Origin: WHSW01 sp963781265
GTDB lineage: Bacteria; Actinomycetota; Thermoleophilia; Solirubrobacterales; 70-9
Length of the DNA stretch: 64,000 bases
NCBI GenBank assembly: GCA_963781265.1
Contig: CAWAFH010000012.1
Span: 1 to 64,000 of the forward strand
Direction: 5' to 3'
The stretch's first letter is position 1. Each line of letters starts with the position of its first letter. The notes beneath the pieces were generated by a model, which did no database searches, was not told where the DNA came from, and saw only the letters and a program-made list of their open reading frames with translations. Shown one piece after another: positions 61,516 to 64,000 of this stretch. The position numbers and the translations under genes are program-made.

Positions 61516-62750
61516 GCGCCGGCGCCGACGAGATCTCGGCGGCACGCGCAGGAAGCCGAGCGGGCGAGCTCACCGCGCTCGAGGAGCAGTACGGCGTCCA
61601 CAACTATCACCCGCTCGAGGTCGTGATCAGCGAGGGCGAGGGCTGTTGGGTGACCGACGTCGACGGACGCCGGTACTTCGATGCGCTCTCCGCCTACTCG
61701 GCGCTCAACTTCGGCCACCGCCACCCGTTGTTGGTCGCCGCCGCGCGCGAGCAGCTCGACCGGCTCACCCTGACCAGCCGCGCGTTTCGCAACGACCGCC
61801 TCGGCGAGTTCTGTCGCAGCCTCGCGGAGGCGTGCTCGATGGAGCGGGTGCTTCCGATGAACACCGGAGCCGAGGCGGTGGAGACGGCGATCAAGGCGGC
61901 GCGCAAGTGGGGGTACGAGGCCAAGCGCGTGCGCTCCGACCACGCGAAGGTGATCGTCTGCGCGGGCAACTTCCACGGCCGCACGACGACGATCGTCTCG
62001 TTCTCCGACGACCCGGTGGCGCGCGCCGGGTTCGGCCCGTTCACACCCGGGTTCGAGGCCGTCCCATACGGCGACCTGGAGACGCTCGAGGCGGCGATCG
62101 ATGACGACACGGTCGCGTTCCTCGTCGAGCCGATCCAGGGCGAGGCAGGGGTGATCATCCCGCCGGCCGGCTACCTGCGCGGCGCGCGTGAGCTCTGCGA
62201 CCGCGCGAACGTCCTGATGATCGCCGACGAGATCCAGTCGGGGCTGGGTCGGACCGGCAGCACCTTCGCCTGCGAGCACGAGGACGTCGTCCCCGACCTG
62301 ATGCTCCTGGGCAAAGCGCTCGGCGGCGGCATCGTCCCGATCTCGGCGGTGGTCGGCTCCGACCGTGTCCTCGGCCTGTTTCAGCCGGGCCAGCACGGGA
62401 GCACGTTCGGCGGCAACCCGTTCGCCTGCGCGATCGCGCTCGGCGTGCTGGAGCTGCTCGCGGACGGATCGCTGCAGCGAAACGCGACCGAGCTCGGGGC
62501 GCGGCTCGGCGACTCGGTATCGGGAGCCTCGCACCCGGCCGTCGAGGCGATTCGCCAGCGCGGGCTGTGGGTCGGCATCGACATCGGCGCCGCGACGTCG
62601 CGCCTGGCCTGCGAGCGCCTGCTGGACGCCGGGGTGCTCGCGAAGGAGACGCAGCAGCGCACGGTCCGGCTCGCGCCGCCGCTGACGATGACCGCGGACG
62701 AGCTCGACTGGCTGCTCGAGCGCGTCAACGGCGTCCTCGCGGGCCTCTGA
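61512..62750 (+). CDS. Ornithine aminotransferase-like class III aminotransferase
   Basis: A 412-aa PLP enzyme. The start region EEQYGVHNYHPLEVVISEGE is typical of ornithine aminotransferase (RocD), as are PMNTGAEAVETAIKAARKWG and QHGSTFGGNPFACAIALGVL. Active Lys: LLGKALGGGIVPISAVVG. GTG 61512 overlaps a 28-aa frame; ATG 61449 would add 21 residues of low family likeness. It would convert ornithine and 2-oxoglutarate to glutamate semialdehyde and glutamate. No arginase gene is adjacent. Confidence 0.88.
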   Translation: MSAGADEISAARAGSRAGELTALEEQYGVHNYHPLEVVISEGEGCWVTDVDGRRYFDALSAYSALNFGHRHPLLVAAAREQLDRLTLTSRAFRNDRLGEFCRSLAEACSMERVLPMNTGAEAVETAIKAARKWGYEAKRVRSDHAKVIVCAGNFHGRTTTIVSFSDDPVARAGFGPFTPGFEAVPYGDLETLEAAIDDDTVAFLVEPIQGEAGVIIPPAGYLRGARELCDRANVLMIADEIQSGLGRTGSTFACEHEDVVPDLMLLGKALGGGIVPISAVVGSDRVLGLFQPGQHGSTFGGNPFACAIALGVLELLADGSLQRNATELGARLGDSVSGASHPAVEAIRQRGLWVGIDIGAATSRLACERLLDAGVLAKETQQRTVRLAPPLTMTADELDWLLERVNGVLAGL

Positions 62751-62778
62751 GCCCCGCCGCCGCGCGCCGCCCCAGCGG

Positions 62779-62827
62779 GCCGACGGGTTGATTCCGTTGC
62801 CCTGTTTGGCGAAATCAACCCGTCGGC
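62779..62827. terminator. 15-bp stem-loop after aminotransferase
   Basis: GCCGACGGGTTGATT (62779-62793) and AATCAACCCGTCGGC (62813-62827) are exact complements separated by 19 nt, beginning 29 nt after the aminotransferase stop and ending 36 nt before the next GTG. There is no T-run, so an unusual terminator or a binding site is possible. Confidence 0.5.
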
Positions 62828-62862
62828 GGTCCGGCGGTTGCGCGGTGCGCGAGAATGGCGGC

Positions 62863-63468
<606 letters not shown>

Positions 63469-63481
<13 letters not shown>

Positions 63482-64000
63482 GCGCGTCGGCGGAGGTCTC
63501 GCAGCGCGCGCCCGGGCGCTGGCAGATCGCCACCGTGACCGCGGTGAAGGAGGAGACCCCGCGGGTGAAGTCGTTTCGGCTCGAGCTGCCGATGTGGATG
63601 CCGCACCTGCCCGGCCAGCACTACGACGTGCGGCTCACCGCGCCCGACGGCTACGCCGCCCAGCGCTCGTACTCGATCGCCTCGTCGCCGCTGGACCGCG
63701 GTGAGATCGAGTTGACCATCGACCGCCTCGACGACGGGGAGGTCTCGCCCTACTTCCACGACGTCGTCGTCGCCGGCGACCAGGTCGAGGTCCGCGGCCC
63801 GTTCGCGTCGTACTTCGTCTGGCGCGGCGAGTCGCCGGCGCTCCTCGTCGGCGGCGGCTCCGGCGTCGTCCCGCTGATGGCGATGCTTCGCCACGGCCGC
63901 CGCGCGCTGCCCGAGGCGCAGCTTCGCCTGGTCTACTCGACCCGAACCGCCGACGAGGTCATCTACGCCGACGAGTTGGGCGACGAGACGGAGCTCACGT
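63469..64000 (+). CDS. FAD-binding ferredoxin-reductase-like protein (partial, cut by window end)
   Basis: The first 177 residues of a ferredoxin reductase-type flavoprotein. TTG 63469 has AGGAGG 7 nt upstream and overlaps the molybdopterin gene by 13 nt. FAD-binding RSYSIASSPLDRG and NAD(P)-binding LLVGGGSGVVPLMAMLRHG are visible. It pairs with the upstream oxidoreductase as electron donor. The 3' end lies beyond the window. Confidence 0.87.

Overview
The window is a GC-rich chromosomal segment of an actinobacterium. Frequent GTG and TTG starts, tightly overlapping genes, an F420-type (Ddn-like) nitroreductase, several SnoaL-like proteins opening with MSQENVE/MSEENLE, and DUF5661, PLDc_N/SHOCT and HD-GYP/LuxR proteins together suggest the class Thermoleophilia (Solirubrobacterales or Gaiellales type). 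That placement is inference; no rRNA, tRNA, CRISPR array, phage or insertion sequence was seen.

The outstanding region is about 2.95-30.4 kb, an island that reads as a complete route from methylated amine to formate. It opens with a GAF-PucR regulator divergent from an Amt-type (methyl)ammonium transporter, two tiny membrane proteins, a PepSY-like protein and a class I amidotransferase. Module A (8.0-15.6 kb, +) holds a type III glutamine synthetase-like ligase, three glutamate-synthase-like genes (GATase II, GXGXG, FMN/Fe-S), an unknown 142-aa protein and two tandem DAO-family flavoproteins. On the opposite strand (15.6-23.8 kb) a seven-gene operon encodes a four-subunit sarcosine oxidase/N-methylglutamate dehydrogenase (soxDAGB order), formate-THF ligase (fhs), methenyl-THF cyclohydrolase (fchA) and an EamA transporter. 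Divergent from it, module B (23.9-30.4 kb, +) holds a DUF1059 protein, an R2lox-like di-metal oxidase, a second type III ligase (gmaS-like), a second mgsABC-like set and folD. The predicted flow is amine uptake, gamma-glutamylation, transfer to N-methylglutamate, oxidation to methylene-THF, then FolD/FchA/Fhs to formate with ATP recovery. A 19-nt AT-rich motif (two TTTGT half-sites 10 bp apart) lies just upstream of both the module A ligase and the dehydrogenase operon and is a candidate shared operator.

The rest is mixed. At 0-2.7 kb are a GntR/UTRA regulator with a 20-bp palindrome, a CPA-type antiporter and a membrane sensor-like protein. At 30.5-34.6 kb are a secreted M28-like peptidase and an aminotransferase paired with an unknown protein. 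At 34.9-41.2 kb is a stress-flavoured group (DUF1269, DUF2252, small membrane protein, (p)ppGpp-hydrolase-like HD protein, aquaporin, GH15). At 41.4-47.6 kb are small enzymes, three SnoaL-like paralogues, a histone H1-like protein and a PiT/DUF47 phosphate transporter pair. At 47.7-57.5 kb are an HD-GYP/LuxR protein, an MMPL exporter, a nitrilase-fold protein divergent from a wHTH-TetR fusion, and a Tat-exported lipoxygenase-like protein. At 57.0-64.0 kb are a TetR with a clear operator/promoter, a sulfatase, a GST, a flippase-like membrane protein, an aminotransferase with a possible leader ORF, and a molybdopterin oxidoreductase/flavin reductase pair cut by the window end.

Four otherwise well-conserved genes (amt, aquaporin, GYD protein, molybdopterin oxidoreductase) each carry a single-base frameshift. 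That density looks more like consensus errors in the sequence than gene decay, but the sequence alone cannot settle it. No gene-free stretch exceeds 300 bases.
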